A stretch of 64,000 nt of DNA from Carnobacterium_A sp049673005 (GCF_049673005.1 NZ_JBATXB010000088.1:1-64000); one strand, 5' to 3'. Shown: positions 7,528 to 16,804, numbered from the stretch's first letter. Notes: a model not told the origin generated them from the sequence alone. Translations and numbers: made by a program.

Positions 7528-9009
7528 TTATTGAATAGAGTAGTTTGGTGCTTCTTTTGTAATTTGGATATCGTGTGGATGAGACTCTCTTAATCCGGCT
7601 CCACTCATTTGCACAAATTGTGCATCTTCACGAAGTTGTTTTAAGTTTGCTGCTCCAACATATCCCATTCCTGATCGTAATCCTCCAAGCATTTGGAAAA
7701 TAATATCTGATACGCCACCTTTATAAGCAACACGACCTTCTATACCTTCTGGAACCATCTTATTTGCTTCATTCACACCACTTTGAAAGTAACGATCACT
7801 TGAACCATGTTCCATTGCAGCTAAACTACCCATCCCACGATATGTTTTGAAACGACGACCTTGGAAAATTTCAAATTCACCAGGAGACTCATCTGTTCCG
7901 GCCAACATACTTCCTAGCATAACCGCATGACCGCCGGCAGCTAATGCCTTAACGATATCGCCAGAATATTTAATTCCACCATCAGCAATAATCGTACGCC
8001 CATATTCTCTGGCAACTTCGGCTGCATCATAAATAGCTGTAAGTTGGGGAACTCCCACTCCTGCAACAACACGCGTTGTACAAATAGATCCAGGACCAAT
8101 TCCCACTTTAACTACATCAACCCCTACATCGTATAAAGCTCGAGTTGCTTCTCCTGTAGCCACATTTCCCGCAATTAATGTAATATCAGGGAATGCTTCA
8201 CGAATTTCTTTTATTTTACGTATCACGCCAGCACTATGACCATGTGCAGTATCTACAATAATTGCATCTACACCTGCATCGATCAAAGCTTGTGCACGTT
8301 CAAATGTGTCTGTCGTAACACCAACAGCAGCTGCTACTAACAAACGTCCATGACTATCTTTAGCCGCATTGGGAAATTCAAGAATCTTTTCAATGTCTTT
8401 AATGGTAATTAATCCACTTAAACGGCCTGTTTCATCAACAATCGGTAACTTTTCAATTTTATGTTTTTGCAAAATTTCTTCTGCTTCTTTTAAAGAAGTT
8501 CCTTTAGGAGCCACTACTAAATTGTCTTTTGTCATCACATCATTAATTGGCATCGAATAGTCCGTCACGAAACGTAAATCACGGTTGGTTAAAATCCCTA
8601 CTAAAATACGATCTTCCATATTATCTACAATTGGAACACCACTAATTCGGTAACGACCCATTAATTTTTCTGCATCAGAAAGTAAATCAGTCGGAGTCAA
8701 AAAGAAAGGATCAATAATAACGCCACTTTCAGAACGCTTTACTTTTCTAACTTCGCCAGCTTGTTCTTCGGAACTCATATTTTTATGAATAACACCTAGT
8801 CCACCTTGACGAGCCATTGCAATAGCCATATTTGAATCAGTAACGGTATCCATACTTGCACTCATTATCGGAACATTTAATTTGATATTTTTAGCTAATT
8901 GAATACTCAAATCAACCTCATTTGGTAGAACATGACTTTCTGCAGGAACCAATAATACATCATCAAACGTGAAGCCTTTTTTTACGAATTTCGTTTCCCA
9001 ATTTGACAT
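7528..9009 (-). CDS. guaB: inosine-5'-monophosphate dehydrogenase
   Basis: Oxidises IMP to XMP with NAD+, the committing step of GMP synthesis. A TIM-barrel with two inserted CBS domains (~residues 95-210) is clear; the catalytic Cys is C310 in GPGSICTTR, and the mobile flap region YRGMGS with the downstream RYFQ segment is intact. 493 aa, standard. AAAGGAG precedes the ATG by about 9 nt. Transcribed alone from its own promoter and ended by a strong terminator. Its product pathway links to purA and to the purine operon elsewhere in this window. Confidence 0.97.
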   Translation of the reverse strand: MSNWETKFVKKGFTFDDVLLVPAESHVLPNEVDLSIQLAKNIKLNVPIMSASMDTVTDSNMAIAMARQGGLGVIHKNMSSEEQAGEVRKVKRSESGVIIDPFFLTPTDLLSDAEKLMGRYRISGVPIVDNMEDRILVGILTNRDLRFVTDYSMPINDVMTKDNLVVAPKGTSLKEAEEILQKHKIEKLPIVDETGRLSGLITIKDIEKILEFPNAAKDSHGRLLVAAAVGVTTDTFERAQALIDAGVDAIIVDTAHGHSAGVIRKIKEIREAFPDITLIAGNVATGEATRALYDVGVDVVKVGIGPGSICTTRVVAGVGVPQLTAIYDAAEVAREYGRTIIADGGIKYSGDIVKALAAGGHAVMLGSMLAGTDESPGEFEIFQGRRFKTYRGMGSLAAMEHGSSDRYFQSGVNEANKMVPEGIEGRVAYKGGVSDIIFQMLGGLRSGMGYVGAANLKQLREDAQFVQMSGAGLRESHPHDIQITKEAPNYSIQ

Positions 9010-9067
9010 CTAGTTAAACACTCCTTTTACATTCTTTATTTACAATTTGGTTTAGATTTTACTTACA

Positions 9068-9096
9068 AAAATAACAGAGATACTGCAGTCCGTCAA
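9068..9096 (-). promoter_or_regulatory. promoter of guaB
   Basis: Minus strand TTGACG (9091-9096), 17 bp, TATTTT (9068-9073). It gives a ~50-nt untranslated leader. No guanine riboswitch core is visible in that leader. Confidence 0.65.
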
Positions 9097-9173
9097 GGCT
9101 AGTTTTTTAAAATCCAATCAAATCAAGCGTTATCTTTATTTTTAAAATTAGTTCTGTCTATTAAAGTCCTAAA

Positions 9174-9222
9174 GATAGAAAAAAGTTTTCAAACTCTTAA
9201 CGTTATAAGAGTTTGAAAACTT
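9174..9222 (-). terminator. terminator after the ychF-DUF1129 transcript
   Basis: Perfect 17-bp repeat AAGTTTTCAAACTCTTA / TAAGAGTTTGAAAACTT (9183-9199/9206-9222) followed by T's on the minus strand. Confidence 0.88.
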
Positions 9223-9228
9223 CTTTAT

Positions 9229-9906
9229 TTAGAATAAGCCACCATGAATATTTAATTTACGTTTAAAGTAAATCTTAGCTGCAAAAGCTGTTATCCCAAT
9301 AGCAATATTGACACCTGCTGACATCAAAATGTTGATAGAACTTGGAAGAAGAGCCATTGAGGCAGTCATGACAAACATCCATCCTAACATTCCAGTTGTT
9401 GATACGAGTATATAACGTAATGTGTTTCCTTTTTTATTTTTACCAGGCATATTTTTGGAAATCAATAAAATCACAAAACCACCGAGAACAAAGTTTAAAA
9501 TCATGGTTATTATGCCCATTTCAGATCCTTGTCCTTTGCCTATAAAACTAGATAAACCAGTAATTAAGGCAAACATAGCACCCATCAATAAACCACCATC
9601 TAACATGATTTTCCAATCTTCAGAACGGCCGGTATCCGTATCTTTTGGTGAAGCCAATAGTACATTTGTACGTTCTGTTACTGTTCCATATAATTGACGA
9701 GCCGTTTGACCAGATTTTTGACCTTTAATTAAATTCTTCAACATTTCATTGTAAATAGCAACGCGCTTTTCTTCAGAAATATTTGCCGCAATCAAGGCTT
9801 TATCCAAACTCATCATGTATTGATCATTTCTTTTAGTCAGCTGTTGAAAAAGCTCTTTATTTTCTTCTTTTGTAGCTGCTTGTTCATTTATATTTTCTAC
9901 TACCAA
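9229..9906 (-). CDS. DUF1129 family membrane protein
   Basis: Integral membrane protein of unknown function, common in Lactobacillales near ychF/guaB. The N-terminal ~110 residues are soluble and helical (many K/E/Q). About four membrane helices follow (e.g. GLLMGAMFALITGLSSFIG, IITMILNFVLGGFVILLIS, TTGMLGWMFVMTASMALL, a final one near the C-terminus) with a KNMPGKNKK loop. An ATG frame opens at 9954 but has no ribosome site. A strong AAGGAGG at about 9915-9921 is 8 nt from a TTG at 9904-9906, so I take the TTG start (225 aa, LVVENINEQ read as MVVENINEQ). Downstream of ychF, probably in the same transcript. Confidence 0.75.
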   Translation of the reverse strand: MVVENINEQAATKEENKELFQQLTKRNDQYMMSLDKALIAANISEEKRVAIYNEMLKNLIKGQKSGQTARQLYGTVTERTNVLLASPKDTDTGRSEDWKIMLDGGLLMGAMFALITGLSSFIGKGQGSEMGIITMILNFVLGGFVILLISKNMPGKNKKGNTLRYILVSTTGMLGWMFVMTASMALLPSSINILMSAGVNIAIGITAFAAKIYFKRKLNIHGGLF

Positions 9907-9966
9907 TCGAAAAGCCTCCTTATTAAATCTTAAACGCTGTCTTAAATGAAGCAATTAACACTTTTA

Positions 9967-11067
9967 TTATACATTAAAGCGGAACAACATAACATCTCCA
10001 TCTTGAACAATATACTCTTTTCCTTCTGATCTGACACGGCCAGCTTCCTTAGCAGCTTGCATGTTTTCGTATTTATTTAAATCTTCAAATGAAACCGTCT
10101 CAGCACGAATGAATCCTCGCTCAAAATCTGTATGAATAACTCCGGCTGCTTGAGGAGCTTTCATCCCCTGTTTAAATGTCCAAGCTCTTACTTCTTGAAC
10201 TCCTGCTGTAAAGTATGTTGCTAGTCCCAACAATGAATACGTTGTACGGATTAGTTTATCCAATCCTGATTCTGAAATCCCAAGATCTTCTAAGAACATC
10301 TCTTTTTCATCATCTTCTAATTCAGCAATTTCTTCTTCAATTTGAGCACAAACAACAACCACTTCTGATTTTTCATTTTCGGCAAATTCACGAACTAATT
10401 TTACATACTCATTATTATCTGCATTTGCTACTTCTTCTTCAGCAACGTTCGCTACATATAAAACAGGCTTAGTTGTTAGCAAGAACAATTGTTGAACATA
10501 TTTTTCTTCTTCTTCACTAAAATCGATTGTGCGAGCAGATTCACCTTTTTCTAGTGTCGCAATAATTTTTTCTAATATAGCTGCTTCTACTAAAGCGTCT
10601 TTATCTTTTGTTCTAGCAATTTTAGCTACTCGAGTATACCGTTTTTCAACGGATTCAAGATCAGCTAGAATCAATTCAAGATTTATTGTTTCAATATCTG
10701 ATAAAGGATCAACTTTACCCGTCACGTGAATAATATTATCATTGTCAAAACAACGGACAACATGACAAATTGCATCTACTTGACGAATATTTGCTAAAAA
10801 TTTATTTCCTAGCCCTTCTCCTTTACTCGCACCTTTTACAATACCCGCAATATCTGTGAACTCAAATGTTGTCGGTACTGTTTTTTTAGGTATAACTAGT
10901 TCTGTTAAACGATCTAAACGATAGTCAGGTACTTCAACAACTCCAACGTTAGGATCAATAGTAGCAAATGGATAGTTCGCTGCTTCTACTCCTGCTTTTG
11001 TTATCGCGTTAAAAAGTGTTGACTTTCCTACGTTTGGTAAACCTACAATTCCTGCTGTTAATGCCAT
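9967..11067 (-). CDS. ychF: redox-regulated ribosome-binding ATPase YchF
   Basis: Obg-family P-loop protein that binds the ribosome and prefers ATP. G1 motif GLPNVGKSTLFN begins at residue 8, and DIAGIVKGASKGEGLGN is the G3/switch II region. A helical insert (~130-210) and a C-terminal TGS domain (~280-366, AWTFKQGMKAPQAAGVIHTDFERGF split across the domain) follow. 366 aa, usual length. It lies between a DUF951 gene and the DUF1129 gene, reading left, as in related genomes. Confidence 0.95.
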   Translation of the reverse strand: MALTAGIVGLPNVGKSTLFNAITKAGVEAANYPFATIDPNVGVVEVPDYRLDRLTELVIPKKTVPTTFEFTDIAGIVKGASKGEGLGNKFLANIRQVDAICHVVRCFDNDNIIHVTGKVDPLSDIETINLELILADLESVEKRYTRVAKIARTKDKDALVEAAILEKIIATLEKGESARTIDFSEEEEKYVQQLFLLTTKPVLYVANVAEEEVANADNNEYVKLVREFAENEKSEVVVVCAQIEEEIAELEDDEKEMFLEDLGISESGLDKLIRTTYSLLGLATYFTAGVQEVRAWTFKQGMKAPQAAGVIHTDFERGFIRAETVSFEDLNKYENMQAAKEAGRVRSEGKEYIVQDGDVMLFRFNV

Positions 11068-11099
11068 TCCTAATTCACTCTTTCTTTTATTAGTTTAGT

Positions 11100-11294
11100 T
11101 TAATCTTTACTTTTCTCAGCTTGTTCTAGCACTTTTTTCATCTTTTTTTCAAATTCTCTTCTTGGCATCATCACCATGTGCCCACACTTTAAACATTTAA
11201 TACGAATATCCATACCCATTCTAATAATTTCCCAGCGGTTCTCTCCACAAGGATGAGCTTTTTTCATTTCAACTATATCGTTTAAATCGTACAT
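11100..11294 (-). CDS. DUF951 family small zinc-ribbon-like protein
   Basis: Small basic protein of unknown function with cysteines in HPCGEN and the pair CLKC, a plausible metal-binding knuckle (C/H-rich, about residues 15-35). The MGMDIRIKC and VMMPRREFEKK segments are typical of DUF951. The longer frame starts at 11315, but AGGAG (11304-11308) is 9 nt from the ATG at 11294 (MYDLNDIV), the family's usual start, giving 64 aa. It sits between parB and ychF, its conserved place in Firmicutes. Confidence 0.85.
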   Translation of the reverse strand: MYDLNDIVEMKKAHPCGENRWEIIRMGMDIRIKCLKCGHMVMMPRREFEKKMKKVLEQAEKSKD

Positions 11295-11320
11295 TTTTTC
11301 ACACTCCTGTTTCAATTTAC

Positions 11321-12211
11321 CTATTCTTCATCAAATTGAATATCTAGAACATCTAAAATACGAGTTAAATCTTCCGTTGAAAGATACTCTATTTCGATTT
11401 TTCCTTTTTTATCTTTTTCGTGAATAATGACTGAGGTTCCAAACTTATCCATTAGTCTTTCTTCACTTTCACGAATATAATAAGGTTTTTTAGTTGTTTT
11501 TTCTATTTTTTCGACTTGTTCCTTTGGATTATTCATTTTAGTAACCAATTGTTCTAATTGACGAACGGTTAGATTTTCTTTTATAACTTTTTTAGCTAAC
11601 TTAACAATTTGTTTTTTATCTTTTAAACCTAATAATGTTCTCGCTTGGCCCATTGAAATATCATTAGCTTGTAGCATTTGCTTTACCACTTCAGGTAACC
11701 CTAGTAGCCTCAGATAATTGGCAATGTATGGACGACTTTTTCCCAGTCGCGCAGCTACGTCTTCTTGTGTCAATTTCAACTTCTTCATCAACATGTCATA
11801 AGCTTCAGCTTCTTCAAGTGAAGTTAAGTCTTCTCTTTGCAAATTTTCTAGAACAGCGACTTCCATCATTTTTTCTTCATCAAATTCACGAATAATTGCT
11901 GGTATTGTCGTCTTCCCAGCTAATTTGGAAGCTCTAAAACGTCTTTCCCCAGCAATGATTTCATAGCCTTTTATTGTCGATTCGCGTAAAATAATTGGTT
12001 GGAATACCCCTGATTGCTTAATTGAGCGAGCCAATTCGTTAAGAGCTTCTTCATCAAATGTTTTACGAGGTTGATAAGGATTCGGACGGATATCAACTAA
12101 TTCAATTTCTTGAACTCGTTCACTTGAAACATCAATTTTGTCTAAATCAGAATACTCGCTAAAAAGAGCATCGATACCTCTACCCAAACCTTTGCTATTT
12201 TTATTAACCAT
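11321..12211 (-). CDS. parB: chromosome-partitioning protein ParB (Spo0J)
   Basis: Binds parS sites near the origin and spreads as a CTP-driven clamp, loading SMC and working with ParA in origin segregation. Visible features: an N-terminal LGRGIDALF ParA-contact segment, the CTP-binding ParB core with GERRFRASKLAG (~95-106), a helix-turn-helix (TQEDVAARLGKSRPYIANYLRLL, split from ~150) and a C-terminal dimer domain. 296 aa. It overlaps parA by 8 nt, so the two are translated together. Candidate parS sites are present at 5495, 46951 and 47865. Confidence 0.96.
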   Translation of the reverse strand: MVNKNSKGLGRGIDALFSEYSDLDKIDVSSERVQEIELVDIRPNPYQPRKTFDEEALNELARSIKQSGVFQPIILRESTIKGYEIIAGERRFRASKLAGKTTIPAIIREFDEEKMMEVAVLENLQREDLTSLEEAEAYDMLMKKLKLTQEDVAARLGKSRPYIANYLRLLGLPEVVKQMLQANDISMGQARTLLGLKDKKQIVKLAKKVIKENLTVRQLEQLVTKMNNPKEQVEKIEKTTKKPYYIRESEERLMDKFGTSVIIHEKDKKGKIEIEYLSTEDLTRILDVLDIQFDEE

Positions 12212-12965
12212 TCGCTAACACTTCCTTTGCTAACTCCAAATAGACTTCTGCCCCTCTTGAGCGTGGATCATAATCAATGATTGATAAACCGTGACTTGGC
12301 GCTTCAGACAAACGTATATTTCGTGGAATAATCGTTTTATATACTTTCTCGCGAAAATATTTCTTAACCTCATCGACTACCTCATAGCCTAAATTTGTTC
12401 TTGCATCTAACATCGTTAACAAAACACCTTCGATTTTTAAGTCTGGATTAAAGTGTTTTTGCACTAAACGTACTGTATTTAGTAACTGGCTTAGTCCTTC
12501 AAGAGCATAGTATTCACATTGAACAGGGATTAGGATTGTATCACTTGCCGTAAATGCGTTAATCGTTAAATGTCCCAACGAGGGTGGACAATCTATCAAA
12601 ACAAAATCGTAGTCATTTGTGATCTTCGCTAATGCTTGCTTTAATCTCGTTTCTCGCGCCATTTGATTTGTTAACTCAATTTCTGCACCCGCTAATTGAA
12701 TTGTTGCAGGTACGACCCACAAATTTTCTCTGGAAGAAGGCAGTACGACTTCTTCTATCGGAGTTTCATTTACTAAAATATCATAAATATCTTTCTCTAC
12801 ATCAACTTTGCGAACGCCTAGACCACTAGTTGCATTTCCTTGAGCGTCAATATCGACCAATAAGACTTTTTTACCGGAATAAGCTAAACAAGCACCTAAG
12901 TTGACTGTTGTAGTCGTTTTACCTACTCCGCCTTTTTGATTTGCGACTGCTATAATACGTGCCAT
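12204..12965 (-). CDS. parA: chromosome-partitioning ATPase ParA (Soj)
   Basis: Deviant-Walker ATPase acting with ParB on origin segregation and DnaA control. The motif KGGVGKTTT is near residue 11, followed by DIDAQGNATSGLG and the Walker B-like VLIDCPPSLG. An upstream ATG frame exists at 12989, but GGAGGG lies 7-8 nt from the ATG at 12965 (MARIIAVANQ), which matches ParA proteins; 253 aa. It follows rsmG after a terminator and a ~140-bp gap with no noc gene, unlike Bacillus. Confidence 0.96.
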   Translation of the reverse strand: MARIIAVANQKGGVGKTTTTVNLGACLAYSGKKVLLVDIDAQGNATSGLGVRKVDVEKDIYDILVNETPIEEVVLPSSRENLWVVPATIQLAGAEIELTNQMARETRLKQALAKITNDYDFVLIDCPPSLGHLTINAFTASDTILIPVQCEYYALEGLSQLLNTVRLVQKHFNPDLKIEGVLLTMLDARTNLGYEVVDEVKKYFREKVYKTIIPRNIRLSEAPSHGLSIIDYDPRSRGAEVYLELAKEVLANG

Positions 12966-13013
12966 TCTTTTCCCTCCATCTATGATCATGACTGTCTTTT
13001 ATTTTTTAAAGAA

Positions 13014-13053
13014 ATAAAAAAGAGAAAGAATACACGTGCGCATCTTTCTCTTA
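13014..13053 (-). terminator. terminator of rsmG
   Basis: Stem AGAGAAAGA/TCTTTCTCT (13021-13029/13043-13051) with T's on the minus strand, between rsmG and parA. Confidence 0.75.
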
Positions 13054-13102
13054 CGCATTTTTTCAAAATGATCTATCATTTTTCGCTCTTTATTCACTTT
13101 TT

Positions 13103-13819
13103 TTATAAAGGACTTTTATTAGGTGTACCTGGTTTTCTAGGATACTTTTTTGGTGTTATTTTTTTCTTATCAATCAATAAAATGTGTCGTTCTCCAGCTT
13201 CTTTAGGTAATTCAAAAATAAACTCTTCTCTAAATTTCCCTCCAAGCGTTGCAATCGCTTTTTTACTATCTTTCATCTCATTATCGCTACTGCTAGCTTT
13301 TAAAGCTATAAAAACCCCATCTTTTTTTACTAATGGTAAACATAACTCGGCTAAGACACTCATTCGAGCTACTGCTCTAGCCGTTACGAAATCAAATGAT
13401 TCACGAAACTGTTTATTTTGACCAAATAACTCAGCTCGATCATGATAGAAATGAACATCTTCTAACTGTAACGTTTTTGCTAAAATAGTTAAAAATTGGA
13501 TTCTTTTATTTAACGAATCAACTATCGTTACTTTTAAATTTGGAAAAATAATTTTTAGGGGGATGCTCGGAAACCCAGCACCAGCACCTACGTCACATAA
13601 GCTTTGGACCCCTTTATTAAAATCCACATATAATCCAGCTGTTATTGAATCATAAAAGTGTTTTAAATAAACTTCTTCGCTTTCAGTAATCGCTGTCAAA
13701 TTTATTTTTTCGTTCCACTCTTGTAATAAAATCAAATAATTATCAAACTGCTTCATTTGTTCTTCGTTAACGTCAATCCCTTTGTTATGAAGGGCTAGTT
13801 TAAACTCTTCTGGATTCAT
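13103..13819 (-). CDS. rsmG: 16S rRNA (guanine527-N7)-methyltransferase RsmG (GidB)
   Basis: Methylates G527 of 16S rRNA with S-adenosylmethionine. The SAM-binding loop DVGAGAGFPSIPL is near residue 74, and the conserved FDFVTARAVA follows near 142. AAAGGAG is 6-7 nt from the ATG at 13819 (MNPEEFKLAL); the frame upstream to 13888 lacks a ribosome site. 238 aa, standard. The lysine-rich tail (ITPKKYPRKPGTPNKSPL) is typical. Here it is detached from its usual neighbour mnmG, which lies 4 kb away after four unrelated genes. Confidence 0.95.
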   Translation of the reverse strand: MNPEEFKLALHNKGIDVNEEQMKQFDNYLILLQEWNEKINLTAITESEEVYLKHFYDSITAGLYVDFNKGVQSLCDVGAGAGFPSIPLKIIFPNLKVTIVDSLNKRIQFLTILAKTLQLEDVHFYHDRAELFGQNKQFRESFDFVTARAVARMSVLAELCLPLVKKDGVFIALKASSSDNEMKDSKKAIATLGGKFREEFIFELPKEAGERHILLIDKKKITPKKYPRKPGTPNKSPL

Positions 13820-13888
13820 AAGACAACTCCTTTGATAGTGTGAAACACTGATTTGTTTCACAGGTTCATCTGTATAACTGTATAACAA

Positions 13889-14316
13889 ATCTTAACTAAG
13901 TGCAATGCCTAATCTACTTTTTTTTGCCTTTTTATGTATAAAAAAAGATAACCCATTTCAATCTTATATTTTTTTTATAATATAATTTCCATTAATAACC
14001 TATTCATTTTTAGAAACAACTTAAATGACCAGTCATTCAAGCCTCTTATATAGAAAGAAGTTATCAAAATATAAAGATATTCTCTACACAAATAAGATTA
14101 AGTAGCTAGATATACTAATATTAGAAGAGCTAAGCTCAAATAATTTACCTAATCAGTCAAAAATAGTATGATATATAGTGAGTGGTCTGTATCTATTTAC
14201 TATACGCTTAAATTTTAATTCAAGGATGATTAAGAAAATCTAATTCATTGGTATAGCTCTTATCCAAGTACTATCTTGAGCTGCCTAATAATTGAGCAGA
14301 TTCTAGTTTTAGTTGC
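13889..14316. other. AT-rich intergenic stretch, no gene seen
   Basis: About 430 bp between divergent rsmG and the DhaL-DegV gene. It is strongly AT-rich with several stops in every frame. Apart from an rsmG-side inverted repeat (TGTGAAACA/TGTTTCACA, 13839-13862, in the rsmG leader) and a likely rsmG promoter not clearly resolved, I see no feature. Confidence 0.5.
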
Positions 14317-14345
14317 TTGACTTAATTTTTTAATAACGCTAGTCT
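14317..14345 (+). promoter_or_regulatory. possible promoter of the DhaL-DegV fusion gene
   Basis: TTGACT (14317-14322), 17 bp, TAGTCT (14340-14345). The -10 is weak. It would give a ~115-nt leader containing a small CTTTGGTCTTTCGACCTTTG hairpin. Confidence 0.4.
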
Positions 14346-14465
14346 TAACTTTGGTCTTTCGACCTTTGTTGAAGATATTCTGGTTAAATACTGTAAACAA
14401 ATCAATTGAAAAATAGTACTTTAAAAAAAGATAAATCAAGCAAATTTTGGAGGGAAGATGAACGA

Positions 14466-16268
14466 ATGGCACTAACTAATATAACTAGCAAAGACATGTA
14501 TCATGCATTTTTACATGGAGCATATGAAGTTGTTTCGAATAGACAGTTTCTAAATAAGATAAATGTATTTCCAATACAAGACGGCGATACAGGTACGAAT
14601 CTCTCTTCATTAATGGAAACAATTATCAACGAATCTACAGAAGGTGAGACTGTTAAGCAAACCTTAGAATCTTTTTCTGATGCGGCAATACGTGGAGCTA
14701 GAGGCAATTCAGGCATCATATTTGCCCAATACATTTATGGATTAAGTATGGAAGTTTCTGATAACGAATGCATTGATTATAATCAATATGCACTAGCTAG
14801 CAAAAAAGCTGCTGAATATGCCTATGACTCAATAGACCAACCTGTAGAGGGTACTATTTTAACTGTTATGAGAGATTGGGGAGAAGCTCTGAGTAAATAT
14901 GATGGAGCAAATAATAATATTACCGAACTGTTATCTTTAGCGATAACCGTATTAAATGATGCAGTGACGAAGACACAATATCAATTAAAAGAATTGCGCA
15001 AAGCAAAGGTTGTTGATGCTGGAGCTAACGGTTTTTCTTTTTTTATCCACGGAATGCTAGAATATTTTAAAAAAGGATCCGTGATAGACATAGAATCCAT
15101 TAAAAAATTACAAAGGGATAACATCGACATAACCGTTGAACACGATATGGACTCTGAAATAACTTATAGGTATTGTACCGAATGTTTAATAAGGGGATCC
15201 GAAATAGATACAAAAAGGATGAAGAAAAGTTTAAACCCACTAGGTGATTCTTTAGTGGTGGCAGCGAATAAAGATCAAGTGAGAATCCATATACATTCTA
15301 ACGAACCAGAAAATGTTTTCGAAATCCTTCGTCAAAACGGAAACGTAGAATACCAAAAAGTAGATGACATGAAAAAACAACAAGATGTTATGTTACGAAG
15401 AAAATCAGATATAGCTATTTTAACCGATAGTATAGCCGATCTTCCTCAAGAATTTATAGATAGTGAGCAGATTCATATCATCAATATGACTATTTTGTTC
15501 GAAAATACTTCTTTTATCGATAAATTAAGCATCACTCCTAAACAATTATTAGACTATTCTAAAGATAGCAAGGATCTACCGACATCCTCCCAACCGGATG
15601 AAAAGTCAATAGAAAATATTTTACTTTATCTCTCTACTCATTATAAGTCATTGATTATTATGACCGTATCAAAGCAATTGAGTGGTACTTATAATACAAT
15701 AACTAGAGTGGCTAAGAGAATAGAATCTGATCACTTCAAAATAGATACCATAGATACGAAACAAAATTCAGGCGCTCAAGGGTTACTAGTCGCAAAAGCT
15801 GCTGACTTAATCTCTCAAGGTTACCATCATAATGAAATCGTTGATATCATAAATAACGATAGAGCAAACAGCAAAATATTGGTTCGTGTAAAGACCTTAG
15901 ACAATATGATAAAATCTGGTCGACTAAGCACGACGATGGGTAAAATAGGAAAAAGAGTTGGATTAAAGCCTATTGTTACTTTAGATAAAGATGGCAACGG
16001 GAAATTAGATAGTGTTTCTTTTACAACCAAAGATAGTCTCAATAAGTTAGTCAGACACGTTAAGAAAATAATGAAAAGCAATACTATAGAATCCTATAAT
16101 ATTGTTCACATCAATAATCTAGAAGAAGCTAAGGAATTAAAGATTTTGTTCACAGAATTAATTGGCAAAGAACCTAGATATATTATGGAAACTTCTTCTA
16201 TAGTAGCTATCGGAGCGGGTTCGGGTGCCGTTGCATTATCCTACACACTAAAGAATCAGAAAAGTTAA
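14466..16268 (+). CDS. DhaL (DAK2)-DegV fusion protein, FakA-FakB-like
   Basis: One 600-residue protein joins what are normally two partners of fatty acid kinase. Residues ~1-205 are a DhaL/FakA nucleotide domain with the metal-binding motif DGDTGTN (39-45), GARGNSG (78-84) and DAGANGF (184-190). Residues ~230-310 match the FakA middle domain, with YCTE (C237), LGDSLVV and IHIHS (H275, H277), the Cys and His pair implicated in FakA phosphotransfer. From ~315 a full DegV/FakB fold begins (LTDSIADLP, TSQPD, SGTYNT, GRLS, VGLKPI). FakB holds the fatty acid that FakA phosphorylates; fusing them implies one dedicated acyl (or other lipid) substrate. The FakA C-terminal FakB-docking domain seems absent, as expected if the partner is covalent. 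GGAGGG at 14449-14454 supports ATG 14466; a longer frame starts at 14406. Substrate is inferred. Confidence 0.85.
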   Translation: MALTNITSKDMYHAFLHGAYEVVSNRQFLNKINVFPIQDGDTGTNLSSLMETIINESTEGETVKQTLESFSDAAIRGARGNSGIIFAQYIYGLSMEVSDNECIDYNQYALASKKAAEYAYDSIDQPVEGTILTVMRDWGEALSKYDGANNNITELLSLAITVLNDAVTKTQYQLKELRKAKVVDAGANGFSFFIHGMLEYFKKGSVIDIESIKKLQRDNIDITVEHDMDSEITYRYCTECLIRGSEIDTKRMKKSLNPLGDSLVVAANKDQVRIHIHSNEPENVFEILRQNGNVEYQKVDDMKKQQDVMLRRKSDIAILTDSIADLPQEFIDSEQIHIINMTILFENTSFIDKLSITPKQLLDYSKDSKDLPTSSQPDEKSIENILLYLSTHYKSLIIMTVSKQLSGTYNTITRVAKRIESDHFKIDTIDTKQNSGAQGLLVAKAADLISQGYHHNEIVDIINNDRANSKILVRVKTLDNMIKSGRLSTTMGKIGKRVGLKPIVTLDKDGNGKLDSVSFTTKDSLNKLVRHVKKIMKSNTIESYNIVHINNLEEAKELKILFTELIGKEPRYIMETSSIVAIGAGSGAVALSYTLKNQKS

Positions 16269-16392
16269 CGTTTACTGGATAGATATGTTTAATTTAACGC
16301 ACCATAAAAAAATATATCCTTTGTCATTCTGTTGTGTAGTTTGATTATTTTATTGCTTGAAAAATATAGATAGTGAAAGTAGGAGATCGACT

Positions 16393-16794
16393 ATGTTGGA
16401 ATTTTTAAAGCATTACTTAATAGCCTTTGTTGCTTTTTTAGTAATTGACCTAATTTGGCTAGTATTTGTTGCCAAAGATTTGTATCAACGTGAGTTAGGC
16501 TTTATTATGAGTGATAAACCTAATTGGATTGCGGCCGCTATTTTCTATTTAATTTTTATAGGAGGATTGCTATTCTTTGTTATCAATCCTGCTATAGAAA
16601 CCAATAGTTGGACCTATGCTTTATTTGCAGGAATGTTCTTAGGTTTGCTAACCTATGCTACCTACGATCTAACTAATTTAGCAACTTTGAAAGATTGGCC
16701 TCTCAAGATTACTATCATTGACTTAATATGGGGAACTTTTTTAGGAGGTTCAGTTTCTACTATTACATTTTTTGTAGCTAAATTCTTTAAATAA
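16393..16794 (+). CDS. DUF2177 family membrane protein
   Basis: Small integral membrane protein of unknown function, 133 aa with about four membrane helices (~6-25, ~43-62, ~71-92, ~108-128) and the conserved IDLIWL near the start. AGGAG precedes the ATG at 16393 by 8 nt; the longer frame from 16357 lacks a ribosome site. It stands alone in the insertion between rsmG and mnmG and ends in a terminator shared with the converging DUF3159 gene. Confidence 0.8.
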   Translation: MLEFLKHYLIAFVAFLVIDLIWLVFVAKDLYQRELGFIMSDKPNWIAAAIFYLIFIGGLLFFVINPAIETNSWTYALFAGMFLGLLTYATYDLTNLATLKDWPLKITIIDLIWGTFLGGSVSTITFFVAKFFK

Positions 16795-16804
16795 ATTTTC
16801 AGCA

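Noticed and set aside
12936..13421. 161-codon plus-strand frame across the parA-rsmG gap
   Set aside because: Overlaps rsmG and the rsmG terminator; hydrophobic shadow translation.
13839..13862. Inverted TGTGAAACA / TGTTTCACA as a parS site
   Set aside because: The half-sites are in the reverse order with a 6-bp spacer, unlike the continuous parS palindrome.
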